Below are positions 51,556 to 62,586 of a DNA stretch of 64,000 bases, one piece after another; position 1 is the first letter of the stretch; every line of letters begins with the position of its first letter. The stretch comes from Tetraselmis striata (lineage: Eukaryota > Chlorophyta > Chlorodendrophyceae > Chlorodendrales > Chlorodendraceae). Where the stretch lies: assembly GCA_006384855.1 (NCBI GenBank), contig VCJN01001024.1, positions 62,001 to 126,000 of the forward strand. The letters run 5' to 3'. The notes below the pieces were generated by a model. That model did no database searches and was not told the DNA's origin. It saw nothing but the letters and a program-made list of their open reading frames with translations. A program made the position numbers and the translations under genes.

Positions 51556-51905
51556 GCAAGGGGGTGCACCGCACAGTGCGTGGTATCGCATGCTTGGCTG
51601 CGGATCGGGGTGCCCTCTCATCGCGGGGCACTCGGTGCATCACCCGGGCTCACCAGGAGGCCTTGCTCGCAAGAGATTTCCTCGGGGTCCTGAGCTTGGT
51701 GGCCGCTCGAGAGCGCGCTCGCTGCCTCATCAGACGGCGCAGATTCGTCTGCCATCCCGTTGCTGAAGCTGCACATCACGTCCGAGGATCACCCACACAC
51801 ACACACACGTGCTCGCGTGGCCCGGACTCCGAACCGTGCGCGCATCACTCATCCATCCCGCCTTATGCGGGATGCGGGCCGCTTTTAGGCGGCTTGCTGT
51901 GTTGA
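51438..51905 (+). pseudogene. Frameshifted continuation of the transposon ORF
   Basis: This frame (AARDAAWHNTEPGQKGPLRD, MSEYTGMVFGTVGEVSKGVH, RTVRGIACLAADRG) has its counterpart at 44140-44390 in the truncated copy, so it is likely the original C-terminal coding region. It is displaced from the main frame by two indels between about 51355 and 51440. Confidence 0.5.
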
Positions 51906-51943
51906 TTTTCTAATTCTGGGGAACTGCCCTTTTTGTAATTCAC
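51845..51943 (+). repeat. Right terminal inverted repeat
   Basis: CACTCATCCATCCCGCC through GGGCCGCTTTTAGGCGGC to TTTTTGTAATTCAC; the reverse complement matches 49920-50023. Confidence 0.9.
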
Positions 51944-51949
51944 ACAGGT

Positions 51950-52332
51950 AGTGTAGTCATTTCAGAGGGAGATAGGCAAGGAGACTAGCCGAAAAGTGCG
52001 CAGGCTGAATTACATGTAAAAGGGCGGGGGACTTGCGGCAAAGAGCCACAAAAGAGGGAGGGAGGGTGGCGGGTTGTGCGGGCAGGAGGCCAACACAAGA
52101 CCAAGAGAGCTGTCTCATCTTGTTAACGATGATAGTTTTATACAATTCGACCGGTACTAGGGTCACCGATGTTTTCGCCGAGGGCGGCACGCAAAGTGCC
52201 GTACTTCGGCATTTTAGTGATAAAGCAACAATGAAGACTGCCCGGCGGGCGTGCTCTGCTCTATGGCCGCCACGCACGTTCAATTGGCGTGGCGCAGAGG
52301 CCGCGGGCATCCGGTGTCGAAACCCGCATAGC
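51950..52332. other. Flank between two mobile elements
   Basis: Short unassigned stretch. Part may be the terminal repeat of the minus-strand YR relic that follows. Confidence 0.4.
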
Positions 52333-53060
52333 CTAGCGATAATAAGGGAGGGACAGGAAACCCCAAAAACACAGCTGTAAACATTTCAAAAGGAGGTAGA
52401 CATTGCAAGGGATATTAGCCACTTGGGACTTCGTGACTGCGGAGGGGTCGGGGCGGCGGCCGACGGAGCGGGGCCGCTGCCGAGAAGGGTGCGACAGACC
52501 ACCGTGGGAGAAAGCCAGACGAAGAGAAACGCGACGGCGCGGGTAGGAAGCGTAGTCGGGGCGATGTAGTCGTTGATTACCGCATAATTGCGGGCCCATC
52601 CGCCCCAGTGGCGGATTTGTCGTCCATGGGCACGCTAAAATAGCTGCGTTTGCACCCGACGCCTGAGGAATGCGAGATCCACACGAAGGGGAGCCGGGGT
52701 TCGCTCGGTTGATGCGGCCGACGGCCCGCGTGAGCCAGTAGCCGAGGGTAGCAGCGCTCCACTGAAGGAGTGGGGTAGTACCGTTGCCGGGAAGCGCCTT
52801 GAATCGGCTGGGTTGCTTGGCGGAGGGCGGGGATGCCCGGAACTCCGCGTCGCGGTAGATAACGAAGCGGCGCAGAAGGGCTGTCCAATTGGGCACGGCG
52901 GAGGCAAGGACTCGAAGTAGGGGCTTGAACCCGTCTTTACGCTTGCAATGTCCCGCCTTCTCGCGGTTGACGAAGGGGGTGATGTTGTGATGGCCGTCGA
53001 CGGCCATGTCGCGGAGTCGGCAGGAGGCACTGGACTCACTATAGGAGTAAAACGTTAACG
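52333..53060 (-). pseudogene. Second tyrosine-recombinase relic with terminal motif
   Basis: On the minus strand, two overlapping frames give KAGHCKRKDGFKPLLRVL, ALLRRFVIYRDAEF and, after a frame change, FVWISHSSGVGCKRSYFSVP. The last piece parallels the recombinase box (F..HSLR.GGA...A..GVP) with the catalytic Arg replaced. Right after the frame, at 52392-52337, the minus strand reads TTTTGAAATGTTTACAGC and on to TTTGGGGTTTCCT. This is the motif that begins the terminal repeats at 16531 and near 40905, which supports the assignment. Confidence 0.45.
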
Positions 53061-53530
53061 TCGAACATACCGCTGGGCCGTCGTGAAGGATGTTCCTATA
53101 CCAGTAGTCGCGAAGGATTTCACTCCTAGTTCATCATAGAGTCCCATGCAGCCTTAGGGTGTTTGTTCCGCTAATTGCAACTTCGACCCCTTCCGCAGGT
53201 AGGCATCTAGCTATAGGGCGGCGCCGTGTTGCCGCCGCCCCTTCCTATCGGAGGGGTATGTCCCGCAGAGAAGCACATTCGGACTGCTGCGGCAGCACAA
53301 ATGTCCCGCACTGCCATATGCTATTATGTACATGCTATGGATCTCCGCCGCCGGTGGGGTGCCTTCTCATGCCTTGTGGGAGTGGTGGCAAGTTTCGGTG
53401 GCAGTGGTTGTGTCTTGGGGCTTTAATTTCCGCGGCCCCGGGGCGTTGTGCATGCGTGCCGTGTAGGCATAATGTGTAATGTAGCGGGTATAGGGGGCTT
53501 AGAGGCCCTTCGCGTCCATGTCATCTCCGT
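53061..53530. other. Unassigned stretch within the YR relic region
   Basis: No RT motif could be recognised on the minus strand; short plus-strand ORFs are not recognised. Confidence 0.35.
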
Positions 53531-54302
53531 AGTTCAGGTCGATCTCGGCGCCGGAGTCGCGAGTGTCGTCGGCCATGAGCTCATCCTCGATGGGAAGAGC
53601 ATGCGAGTAAGGAGAGCGAGTGAGGGAGTGCCTGGACCGAGCCGCCCGTGGTGAGGGAGTCGATTCTGTTGGCGATGCGGATGCGCATTTGCGGGGGCGG
53701 GGGGGGGGGGGGGGGGGGGCTTCTTTTTATATGGGTAGCTACGTCTCGGATGAGTTGCTTGTGGCGTTCGGCCTCCGCGGGGAGGCATCTCGGGTGGTGA
53801 GGTCCTCCGGAATGCGGGTTTTGGCACGTGGCGGGCCTCCGGAGGTGGGACGCAGTGGGTAGTGCCGGGGCTGTCCTAGTGGAGGGTAGAGTGTGTTTGC
53901 GCGCCACTCGTGTCTCCCGGGGCCCGGGGCTGCGGCCTCTGCTGCATTGTGCGCCGCCTCCAATGGTCATGCTTCTGGCGATGACGGGGCGTTCGTCAAG
54001 GAGTGTATGGATGCAAACCGGAGTTGCTGCCTCAGGCTCAACGTATGGAGGGGGTGGACTGTGTAGCGCTTCATACTCGGAGGCGGAGGCCATGGGCAAT
54101 TTTCGGCCGTGGCCTTGGCCACGGCCCCATCCTCATGCATATGTGCGCTTAGGCCGCCGATATGGCCGCGGCGCCTCGGCAAGAGCGGAGCGGTTGTCGT
54201 CGGCTTGGGGGAGGCGTCTTGCGTGGGAACCCATGGGGTCCGCCGTAGACCTATGTTTCTTAGCTGTGCTGTTGGAGCCATGCCCGTGAGCTGGGCCATC
54301 AC
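53531..54302 (-). pseudogene. Gag-like minus-strand coding remnant
   Basis: Minus-strand frames read MAQLTGMAPTAQLRNIG, then a Pro/His-rich part, EAERHKQLIRDVATHIK, and near 53590-53520 an acidic segment (EDELMADDTRDSGAEIDLNY). The order, acidic and Pro-rich composition, and position upstream of the recombinase relic suit a gag-like ORF. A poly-G tract at 53699-53720 interrupts it. Confidence 0.3.
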
Positions 54303-55096
54303 CGCCCGCGTAAACTCTTTGCGTTCGGCTTCGGTGTGGGTTGACTTGGTCTAACCCTCGAATTGACCGCCTCCATAGGCGCCCAAGAAGATGTTCAAGA
54401 ATAGGAGGTCAATGTTGCCGCCTATAGGCGGTCGTTGAGCAGCCACGCATGACGGTGGCACGGTTGGCCTCTAGGGGATTTGGGAAGGTTATGTGGGGCA
54501 GGAGGGCACACCCCGTACGAGCATGGTGCGGCATGATCGTCCTCTATGCGCAAGCGGACTCGCCGTGTGTTGGCCACGAAAATCACGCCGAAGGGGGATT
54601 TGAGTGACATCGTTTGCGAAGCGCGATGCCCCGCCCTATATGGGGTGGCAACCAGGGCATGCAATTCTACCTGGAACCCGAGTTGACCAAGTAGGTCTTG
54701 GCCTCTTGGGCTGTCTCGGACGCTGTGCGCTCGCGTATATGGCACACGCTACGGCAATAATGCTACAGTATACTATGTTTGAAGAACTTTGAACTTCTCC
54801 GCCGCTTTTTACGGTGCTTAACATAGTACATTGCTCGTAGTGTTGCGGCGCTACGAGAGGATAAAGATAGGGTGCGACCTCTTCGGAGTGCCTGCCGACC
54901 CACCCCACCCCCACTACCCCTTTCATCCGTCGGCATCGCGCCGCCGCACCCGCATACTCTACACCTTCGCCTAGCGAGGTCAAACCCCAAGACTACGTGC
55001 AGACCCCGGAGAACCTGGTGTGTCGGACCACCGACCCACGCGCGCCCCCCCGCGTGCTCTCAGACAGTAGATAGATCGCCCGCTGTTTTGCAAAAT
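54303..55096. other. Stretch without a supported gene
   Basis: No recognisable protein. Short GTATACC-rich and GC-rich segments only. Confidence 0.45.
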
Positions 55097-55440
<344 letters not shown>

Positions 55441-55697
55441 TGTGTGTATGTGTACGCACACATATGTGTGTATATATATCTATGTATGTATAAATATACA
55501 TATGCTATATGTTTTCGTATATTGCTTTGCTTGTGCGCAAGCAATAAAGCAGACCGAAAACCGACTCTCAATTCTTATGACTGGCTACTATAATTATCAT
55601 GCTACGAGCAGTACTGAGTGATATCAAGTAGGAGTAGGGTAATTCTTATGTCTCCCGTGCTACGGCTGATGCTGAGTTGATAACTTTTTGGTTACAG
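55441..55697. other. Interval after the hexanucleotide array
   Basis: Unassigned; contains GGCTGATGCTGAGTT near 55666, repeated in the next exon candidate near 55722. Confidence 0.4.
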
Positions 55698-55898
55698 GGA
55701 GAGCGTCCGGAGAATGCACCGGCTGATGCTGAGTTCCTGACCCTACCGCTTGATGACTGCATCATGACGCGGGTCTCTGCCGGTCCCAATGTCAGCGACT
55801 ATAAGTATCGATTTTTGCATGAGGAATTCACTACGAAAACTAGGAATTTATCTGCCAGGAGCCTCGCAACCGGCGGCCTCGCAGCCTCGCAACCGGCG
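55698..55898 (+). CDS. Possible internal exon, unknown product
   Basis: Bounded by an acceptor (ttggttacag) and a donor (CGGCG|gtaagg), this is exactly 67 codons, open and in phase 0 at both ends (GERPENAPADAEFLTLPLDD, SAGPNVSDYKYRFLHEEF). A tandem GCCTCGCAACCGGCG duplication lies at its 3' end. No flanking exon was identified and the family is unknown. It could be part of a diverged retroelement. Confidence 0.3.
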
Positions 55899-56843
55899 GT
55901 AAGGATTAGCACTCGTGCGTACGACGTGTCGACGTACGTACGACGCTGCGCTGCTGCTGTCCCGTCATCCGATGATAGCGACCTCAACGTACAGAATGTC
56001 TATAGCATGACCCTACTGTCTACACAATGACCCCATCGTCCATAGAATAATGTAGACGTTTTTTTAAATATATCATCACGATACATCTAGAGCTGCACAT
56101 CCCACCGAGGTCGGGTCTGGACGACGTCCGGACCACCTGCTCATCTCTGCGAGACTCTACTGCGGAATAACGAGCCTCGTCTGCTGACGCCAGCGGGGCG
56201 CCATCACGCCCGCCACCGAACCACGGACGCACGGTCAGTGCCGGTCCCGTAGGCCCGCCAGTACAATACTTCCCGTGCTGCCAGTCTACCTCCACGTGGC
56301 TCAGCCCCCCTTCAGTGAGGGATTGCACTTGGTCAAGGCCGCTGCGCGAAGTCGCCTACCGTTCCGTACCGCCCCGTCCGCGTCCACGCAACTGTTCAGA
56401 CGGAACCCCGACTGCTTCGGCGGCCGCAGTGGTCGGCACGCGGTATGCAAGACGCAGTCGCGGGCTGCAGCGGAGCCGGGGCGTCCTGGCTGGCGCCCTG
56501 GTCCTGGGGCACCGAAAGCGCTGGGATACAGCAGGTACCCCCCCCCCCCCCCCCCCTTTAGCCCCAAGACGACACCCCCGACGGCACTTCCGACACGGAA
56601 ACGCTGGTGCAATGTACACCAGCGTTGTTTGGCATGAACTTGGAAAGGGAAGCTCGCTGAGCTTCCTGCGAGTGGCAGCCGCTTGCTTGACCGACACCGT
56701 GGTGACTGCTGGCACCACTCAGTCTCCAGAGCCCAAGGCGGCATAGCATGTCACTTAGCATTTGCCACCTGCTCCCCCCCCCCCCCCCCCCCCCCCCCCT
56801 GGGCCCCCACTTCGCCTCCAATGCATTGCGTAGCGTCTGCTAG
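55899..56843. other. Upstream region of the CRAL-TRIO gene
   Basis: A donor (CAGCAG|gtaccc at 56534) followed at once by about 20 C suggests a 5' exon ending at 56533, with Arg/Ala-rich frames before it that could encode a leader. Phase could not be tied to the next exon. A second poly-C tract is at 56774-56799. Confidence 0.4.
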
Positions 56844-58816
56844 ACGAGGATGAGTGGGAGGACTTTGAGGAGCTGGAGTTCCTGTACGTCGCGGAGAACT
56901 GCACTTGCAAGGGCATGCGCGTGGCAGTGGTGGTGGGCAAGCACCTGGTTGTGTACCCGGGGCTGGACCCGGAGCGCCTGTACCGGTGAGCGCCTACCTG
57001 CCTGCACTGCTGACGCACCGCGCGACAGCTGGGGTGACGCAGGCAGGTCAGTCCTACATTTACACACATGGGCTACCAGGTATGTCGAATGGAAGCTGGA
57101 GTCCGTCGCACGCGACGGCCCCTTTGTGATGCTCTACGTGCACAGCAACGCCTCGTACACCGAGAACTGTCCCGGAGTCCTGTGGCTGCGCAGCCTGTAC
57201 AGCCGGTAGGTGCCCCTGCCTCTGGCTGCCGGGCGGCTGCATGCTGGGAGGGTCTAGCGGGCGGGGAGCTGATGCGATCTTGCTGCGCAGGCTGCCTGGC
57301 GTTTGCCGCGATAACCTGCGGGCATTTTGGGTGCTTCACTGCAACTGGGCGCTCTGGTTCACGATGCTGTCCATCTGCCCATACTTGATGGCCAGCGACT
57401 TTTGGGGTGGGTGCCCTCGCCAGGCAACTGGCACCATCATCTCACGTGCTGTGCCTAATGAAGAGGGAACGGAAATTGTTCGGGGGGGCGACGCGAGGCC
57501 GGTGTGGGAATACAACCATTGCATCGCGCACATGGGTCCCGACTTCTGTCGCAACATCCCCCTGACAGCGCCGTGATGTGTCCCGTCGCATTTTGATTGT
57601 ACCCTCCTAGCGGCACTGTCACAATTCAATACCTGTGGTGAGGCGCGAGCCAGCCTGTGTTTACAGTATGAATTACCCGCGCGTGGACCGGGCATCAGGT
57701 GGCACTACTTGCCTGTGTCGATGTTTCCAATGCGCGTGATCGCGCCGTGCACGGAATGACAAGGGATCCCCGATGACCTCAACCTCGTGCCGCGCCACCT
57801 CTAGTGTCTTGTCATTCTAAACCGGTACCGGGTGAGGTCCAGCGTCCATGGCACGGTACCCAGCTGTTCAATGCACAGCGCTCGGAAACGGAGGACTTCG
57901 CCCCCTGCTTTCGGGTAAAACATCGACCGTTACGCCATGCCCCCATGGCAACGGCGGGCTTTGATAATTGAAAGGCGACCTCCGGCTGTAAAAGGGGCTT
58001 TTAGCACTGAAATGCAAATGTGCATGTTGCTTCACACCGGCATGTCGAAGTTCCTCAAAATCTAGCATCCGAGTACTGCACGGATGGATCACGGACCGTA
58101 GCCCAAAAGTAGCAGGGTGATTCGCCGGATCCGTGCGCTGTGTACCTATCGACGAGGATGCAGCGCACCCATTGATGTACCCCGGTCACTAATGGGCATG
58201 CTTTGTTGAAAGGGGGGGGGGGGGGGGGGGGGGGTTGACCCTCCTGCGTGTTGGAGCTGCGGTACTTGTGGAAGAGTGAGAAACACACCGTGGTGTTACC
58301 TACCGCAGCGTTGTCCGGCCGCACGCCTCCTTGACCCCTCCCGCTCCCTCCCCTCGGCTGTCCGCCATCTCGATCGATGGGGCTGTGCCACTTCTTGCGG
58401 CATTTTCTTCCGCAATCTCGCCTACTTCTTACCAGGTTCAACATTTTGTGGTGTTGTATGGCATGTGGATCACTGTCTGACGGCTTCCACCGCGTACCCG
58501 CTGGGGACCAGGCAAGGTGGAGTACATCAACCGGGTGGAGTACTTGGAGCTCAGGATCCGGGTGAGCCAGACCTTCTCCAGAGTGTACAAACGCCCCTAG
58601 CCGGCACCACGGGAGGCCTCATGGCTGTGCCCTGACTACCCCCCCCCCCCCCCCCCCCCCCCCGCCCTCCGAATGCAGGGCGCCCTAGACCTGCCGCCCT
58701 TTGTGTTGGAGCACGATAGGCTGCTGGAAGACCAGCCGCTTGCGGACTACGGGCTGTTTGCCACCAAGGAGGCCATGGTGCAGAGCGGCTCCGTCGGTGG
58801 GCAGGTCACCCTCTGA
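56844..58816 (+). CDS. CRAL-TRIO (Sec14-like) domain protein of BNIP2/GDAP2 type
   Basis: A divergent CRAL-TRIO (BCH) lipid- or protein-binding domain. In known families it binds phosphoinositides or small GTPases; the ligand here is unknown. Five exons join in phase: about 56844-56985, 57080-57205, 57291-57406, 58512-58561 and 58679-58816 (TGA). The protein starts with an acidic patch (EDEWEDFEELEFLYVAE). Then come the hallmarks MRVAVVVGKHL, FVMLYVHSNASYTENCPGVL, LRSLYSRLPGVCRDNLRAFW, VLHCNWALWF, SDFWGKVEYINRVEYLELRI and ALDLPPFVLEHD, in the order of the family. Total length is about 190 residues plus an unidentified N-terminus. The acidic exon opens at an acceptor (gctag or gtag), so the start codon lies upstream. 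Intron 3 is over 1.1 kb and has a poly-G tract. Confidence 0.88.
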
Positions 58817-60330
58817 GCCGGGCGGCTAGTGTGGGTGGGGGCGGGTCGGAATGGCGGGCTCGCTATGACACGCTGGCCATGGCGGCACAGGAATCACTCG
58901 TGCTTGCCGATGTAAGACTATAACATAGATTTTGAGGCATTGTGCTGCAGCCTGAGGCCAACTGCAGGTAAATGCATGAACAATCGCGAGGTGGGTGCGG
59001 GAGTAGTGGTGGTGGTGGTGGTGGTAGTGGTGTGTGTGGAGGGGGGGGGGGAGGTGTTTTGCTGTAGAGGCGGCAATCCGTCGCGATCGCAGCTGCCAGC
59101 AAGCCGGCCATGCATTGCGAAACCCGGGTGCCACGTATGGTCCTGGGTGCATGTGCGCATTGCAGTGATTGACTCGTGCATACTTGCGGTAGTATTACGT
59201 CCTGCAGATGCGGCTTGCATGCTCTTCATTGTCCAGTACTGTCAATTTTCAACCCGAAAAAAAATGTTGCAAAGTGCTGGAGTAGATCTGTCTCCTGTCG
59301 TCATCCTGCTGAGCAGAAATGTCAGCTGGTCATGGCTGAGCCTGAGGGCATTACGAATCAGCGATCATGGACACACAGTAATTGTGTACATGTGTACTTG
59401 ATAGATGCCGCGGAAGGGGGGGGGGGGGAGGCATTCAGAAATCTACGGCCTGTAGCTTTGGGGCTCAGAAATAATGGCAAGTGGCGTCACGCGTCATGCC
59501 CTGCCTGTACCCTGAATCATTATCGCCATTATCCTAAGCACCAGGTAATATTGTCGCGAAACACTACGACTTGACTTTCTTCATATTTACCCAAGCATTA
59601 AAACGAAATTGTGGAGGCGCAGGAGCGTTTCTGCTCGCTGAGCAAGGACAAGCTGTGACAGATCCCGACGATTGCTCTGACAGCGAGTGCTGAACTACCT
59701 CGGAGGCTACACTGTCAAATTGCATTTCAACAATGATTATCCGGTCGGGCCCCGGCGGACAAATGCTGTCGAGACAAGAGCTGACGAGATACTGGTAGTC
59801 ACGTCTTGCTCCGCAGGTCCAGTCAGGCCGCGCAGGTACTGGTACTACTGCTGGACGGCGGGCCATGTGCTGGATGAGATGTCGCGCCCACGTCACACCC
59901 CGTTGAGGGTTGATCAAACCTAGCAAGCCCTGAAATGTCTACGACGCGCGCCTTCAATATTAATTACTGAATTAATCTCTATCGTGGCACCATCGTTGGC
60001 CGCCATTATGCTTGCGTGGCACGATCTGCATCGTCACGTCCCTCGTACTGTACTTGAACGTTTTGTCCACCTGCAAAACAGCTGTGCTGTGCGCCGCATT
60101 CGCAGCGCGCCACGCTCACCGTGATGGTACAGCGACAGCAGGGTGAGGCGCACAAGCCCCGCGCTGGCCAGGCGAGATAAAGGAGCGAAAGCAGCACACC
60201 CTCACCGACCCAGCAAAGTGAAAACTGACATTTGAAGGGGTCCTCTTCCACGCACCACTACAGCACACTGCCCCCACCACTCACTTTGGATCTCCGAAGG
60301 CTAGGCCCTAGTTCAAGTCGGTAGACCATC
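58817..60330. other. Intergenic stretch between the CRAL-TRIO and sigma genes
   Basis: Contains a (GGT)n run near 59000-59040, G blocks at 59041-59052 and 59417-59430, and unrecognised ORFs. A (+) frame at 59687-59923 lacks known motifs. The last few hundred bases should include the sigma-factor promoter; no element can be named. Confidence 0.45.
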
Positions 60331-61971
60331 ATGGCGGGTCTCCTGGCGGGCAGCACGCTGCTGCCACTCTACACCTCTGGCTCCCGCGAACTCGGCGCTG
60401 CCCCGCGCCGGCCGCTTCCTCCCCGTGTGCTTACGCACCCCGTCACCGCGTCAGCCTCGCGGAGGGCACGGCCCGCCGCCGCCGCGTCTGCTGTCGCCGT
60501 GCGGCCGGATGCTACGCATGACGCACTGCTCGTAGAGCTGGCGGCGCTGCGTGCGTCTGCCCCCTGGGAGCGGCCCTCCACGTCTGACGACGAGGAGGCC
60601 GCGCGCTCTCGCTGCGACTCCTCGCTCCAGACATCAAACACGGCCGGGTACTTCATGAACAATATCAGCCGTGACCCTCGACTAGGTAGCCTCAATTTTC
60701 GCCGCGTGGGAAAGCAGCCGGGGCTCGACCGTGCAGCAAGCCGAGCGCGCGCGGCTCGCCGTCTGCAGCGGCGTGCTGCCGCCGTGTCCGCCTCGCATTC
60801 CTCTACCACGAAGTCACGCGCGACATCGTCGGCAACCGGCCATGCGGCGCGCATGAGCCGACGACGACAGGCACGCCGCACGCGGGGCACCACAGCAGCG
60901 CAAGCGCAGGCAGCAGCAAATGCATCCAGCGCTCACGCCAGCTTGAGCCGCGAAGACCTGCTTGCGCCGGGGGGTGCCGAGGCTGCCGCGCTACTCGACT
61001 TCCTGTCACAGCGCACCACAGACAAGATGCCGAACGCCGCCGCCATCCTGTGTTGCGAGGTTATGCAGGCGGCGGTCGGCCGGGGGTCAACCGACTTCCT
61101 GCGTGACGTGGCTGCGCTCGCAGGTAAGGTCCAACCTGCCTTGAGATAACATGCCTTTTCACCTGCGTGTCGGCTCAAAGTCGCCATGTGAGCCCTCGTT
61201 GTCGAAGTGAACACAGGAGTTGTCTGACCTGTTAATAATTCTTGTCCTGCAGAGCACACCCTGATGGCAGCGCATGAGTCGATGATGCACAAACTGGCGT
61301 GGCGCATCTCCAAGGGGGAGAAGATGATGTACCACCACCTGCTGGCTGAGGCGCAGAAACAGCTCCCCGTGGCGGCCGCCAACTACAGGGCGGACCATGC
61401 CCGCGGTGCCGCGTTCTCCACCTATTTTTACCAGTGCGCCTGGGCGGTCATGAAGCGCCTGGAAGGGTACCACAGCGATGTGCTGCACATGCCGGACCGC
61501 ACGAGAAATAGGCTGCGTGTGGTTCAGCGTGAGCTGGCGCGAACAGATTCGCAGGAAATGCCTAGCTCAGAGAAGCTGGCGGCCGCCACCGGGCTCAAGA
61601 AGGAGGACGTGGCAGATGTGCAGGTGTACATAGCGCGGAAGCAATCCTCGTATGAGGCAATGGTCGACTCTGGGCTTCCCTTCCTACCCCAGGAAGCTGC
61701 AGCGGAGATGCAGGCCAGTGACGCCATCAGCACCGCGTCAAGGGTGGAGGTGAGTGCAGTGGTGGAAGCTGCTCTGGAACGCCTCAACGACGAGGAGCGA
61801 CGCGTGCTTGAGCTCAAGTTCGCGCTGGGCGGTGTCACCAAGGAGCATACCACTGCAGCGGTCGCACGCGCTCTGGGCAGGTCGCGCCAGGGCGTTTACA
61901 AGATGGAACAGCGCGCGCTGGCCAAGCTGCGTGAGCACCTGCAGGGCTACGATGACGTGTTGACTGCCTGA
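60331..61971 (+). CDS. SIG: Plastid RNA polymerase sigma-70 factor
   Basis: Nuclear-encoded sigma factor, expected to be imported into the plastid to direct the bacterial-type RNA polymerase to promoters. Two exons, 60331-61123 and 61253-61971 (TGA), with a short GT-AG intron at phase 1, give 503 residues. The N-terminal 60 residues are Arg/Ala/Ser/Pro-rich with few acids (MAGLLAGSTLLPLYTSGSRE), as in transit peptides. A basic, Ala/Arg-rich linker follows to about 250. Region 2 appears as YHHLLAEAQ then AAFSTYFYQCAWAVMKR (about 319-334), with the -10-binding continuation VLHMPDRTRNRL. A region 3 helix (SSEKLAAATGLKKEDV) follows. Region 4 has LNDEERRVLELKFAL and an HTH (VARALGRSRQGVYKMEQRA). 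The start is the first ATG (ATCATGG). Length suits algal sigma factors. Confidence 0.92.
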
Positions 61972-62586
61972 AATCTCTTCCATTCTTGTACATGTGCGGA
62001 CTCCTGTGAATGAAATGAGAACTACGTACAACTCTGAAACGCCAGCGTTTACGGAAACCATCTGTCTGGGAATGACATGGAACCATGTGCAGATGAATAA
62101 TGTACCTTGATGTACAATAAATAACAAAGCATCTCTTAGGGTTGAAGAACCTCGGGTTGTGGCGGGAATGTAAAATCTCTGTGCGTGGCCGCAGTGATTA
62201 TATAGTGGATGGCAATGTTTGGGATTCTGCGAGCACACAATGAGTTCACACGCTTGATGGTGTGCCGGAAGCCGCAATATGTCCGCCATCTGCCACAGTG
62301 CTAAATGTACCGACCTTTGTGAATGTCGAACCCTCCACACCGGAGCAGCATGTGGGTGGTGCATCCAATTGGGCGGAACGACAATTGATCTGCAATGGTG
62401 AGTGGTGCAGAGGGGCTTCCTGGGGGTGTGTCTTCGGCTGGAATGCTCTTAAACCATGTCCTCCCCGGCGAACCGATGCCGTTGCCCATATGCAAATGCA
62501 TATCTGGGTTTAGATATGTGGGGCTCAGGATGATACTCAGGGTTTTAGGGATACCTAGAGATTCTGGTTTCAGCTTTGCCACACCA
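61972..62586. other. Convergent 3' intergenic region
   Basis: The sigma and TatD genes converge here. It contains TGTAA motifs (for example near 62169), the usual green-algal polyadenylation signal, and an AATAAATAA near 62117. No gene recognised; ORFs on both strands are short. Confidence 0.5.

Larger units (their letters stand above)
49914..51949 (+). mobile_element. DNA-transposon-like element with ~100-bp inverted repeats
   Basis: A 2,024-bp element (49920-51943) has inverted ends of 104 and 99 bp matching over their length (GTGAATTACAAAAAGGGCAG, then TTCCCCAGAATTAGAAAATC, then a GCCGCCTAAA..GCGGC stem and GGCGGGAT.GATGAGTG). The flanks share ACAGGT (49914-49919 and 51944-51949), a candidate 6-bp target-site duplication. 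It carries one long ORF whose ATG lies inside the left repeat. No DDE transposase was recognised, so mobility may depend on another element. Many solo ends of the family occur in this window. Confidence 0.8.

Noticed and set aside
49914-51949. Reading the 49.9-kb element as an LTR retrotransposon
   Set aside because: Its ends are inverted, not direct, repeats.
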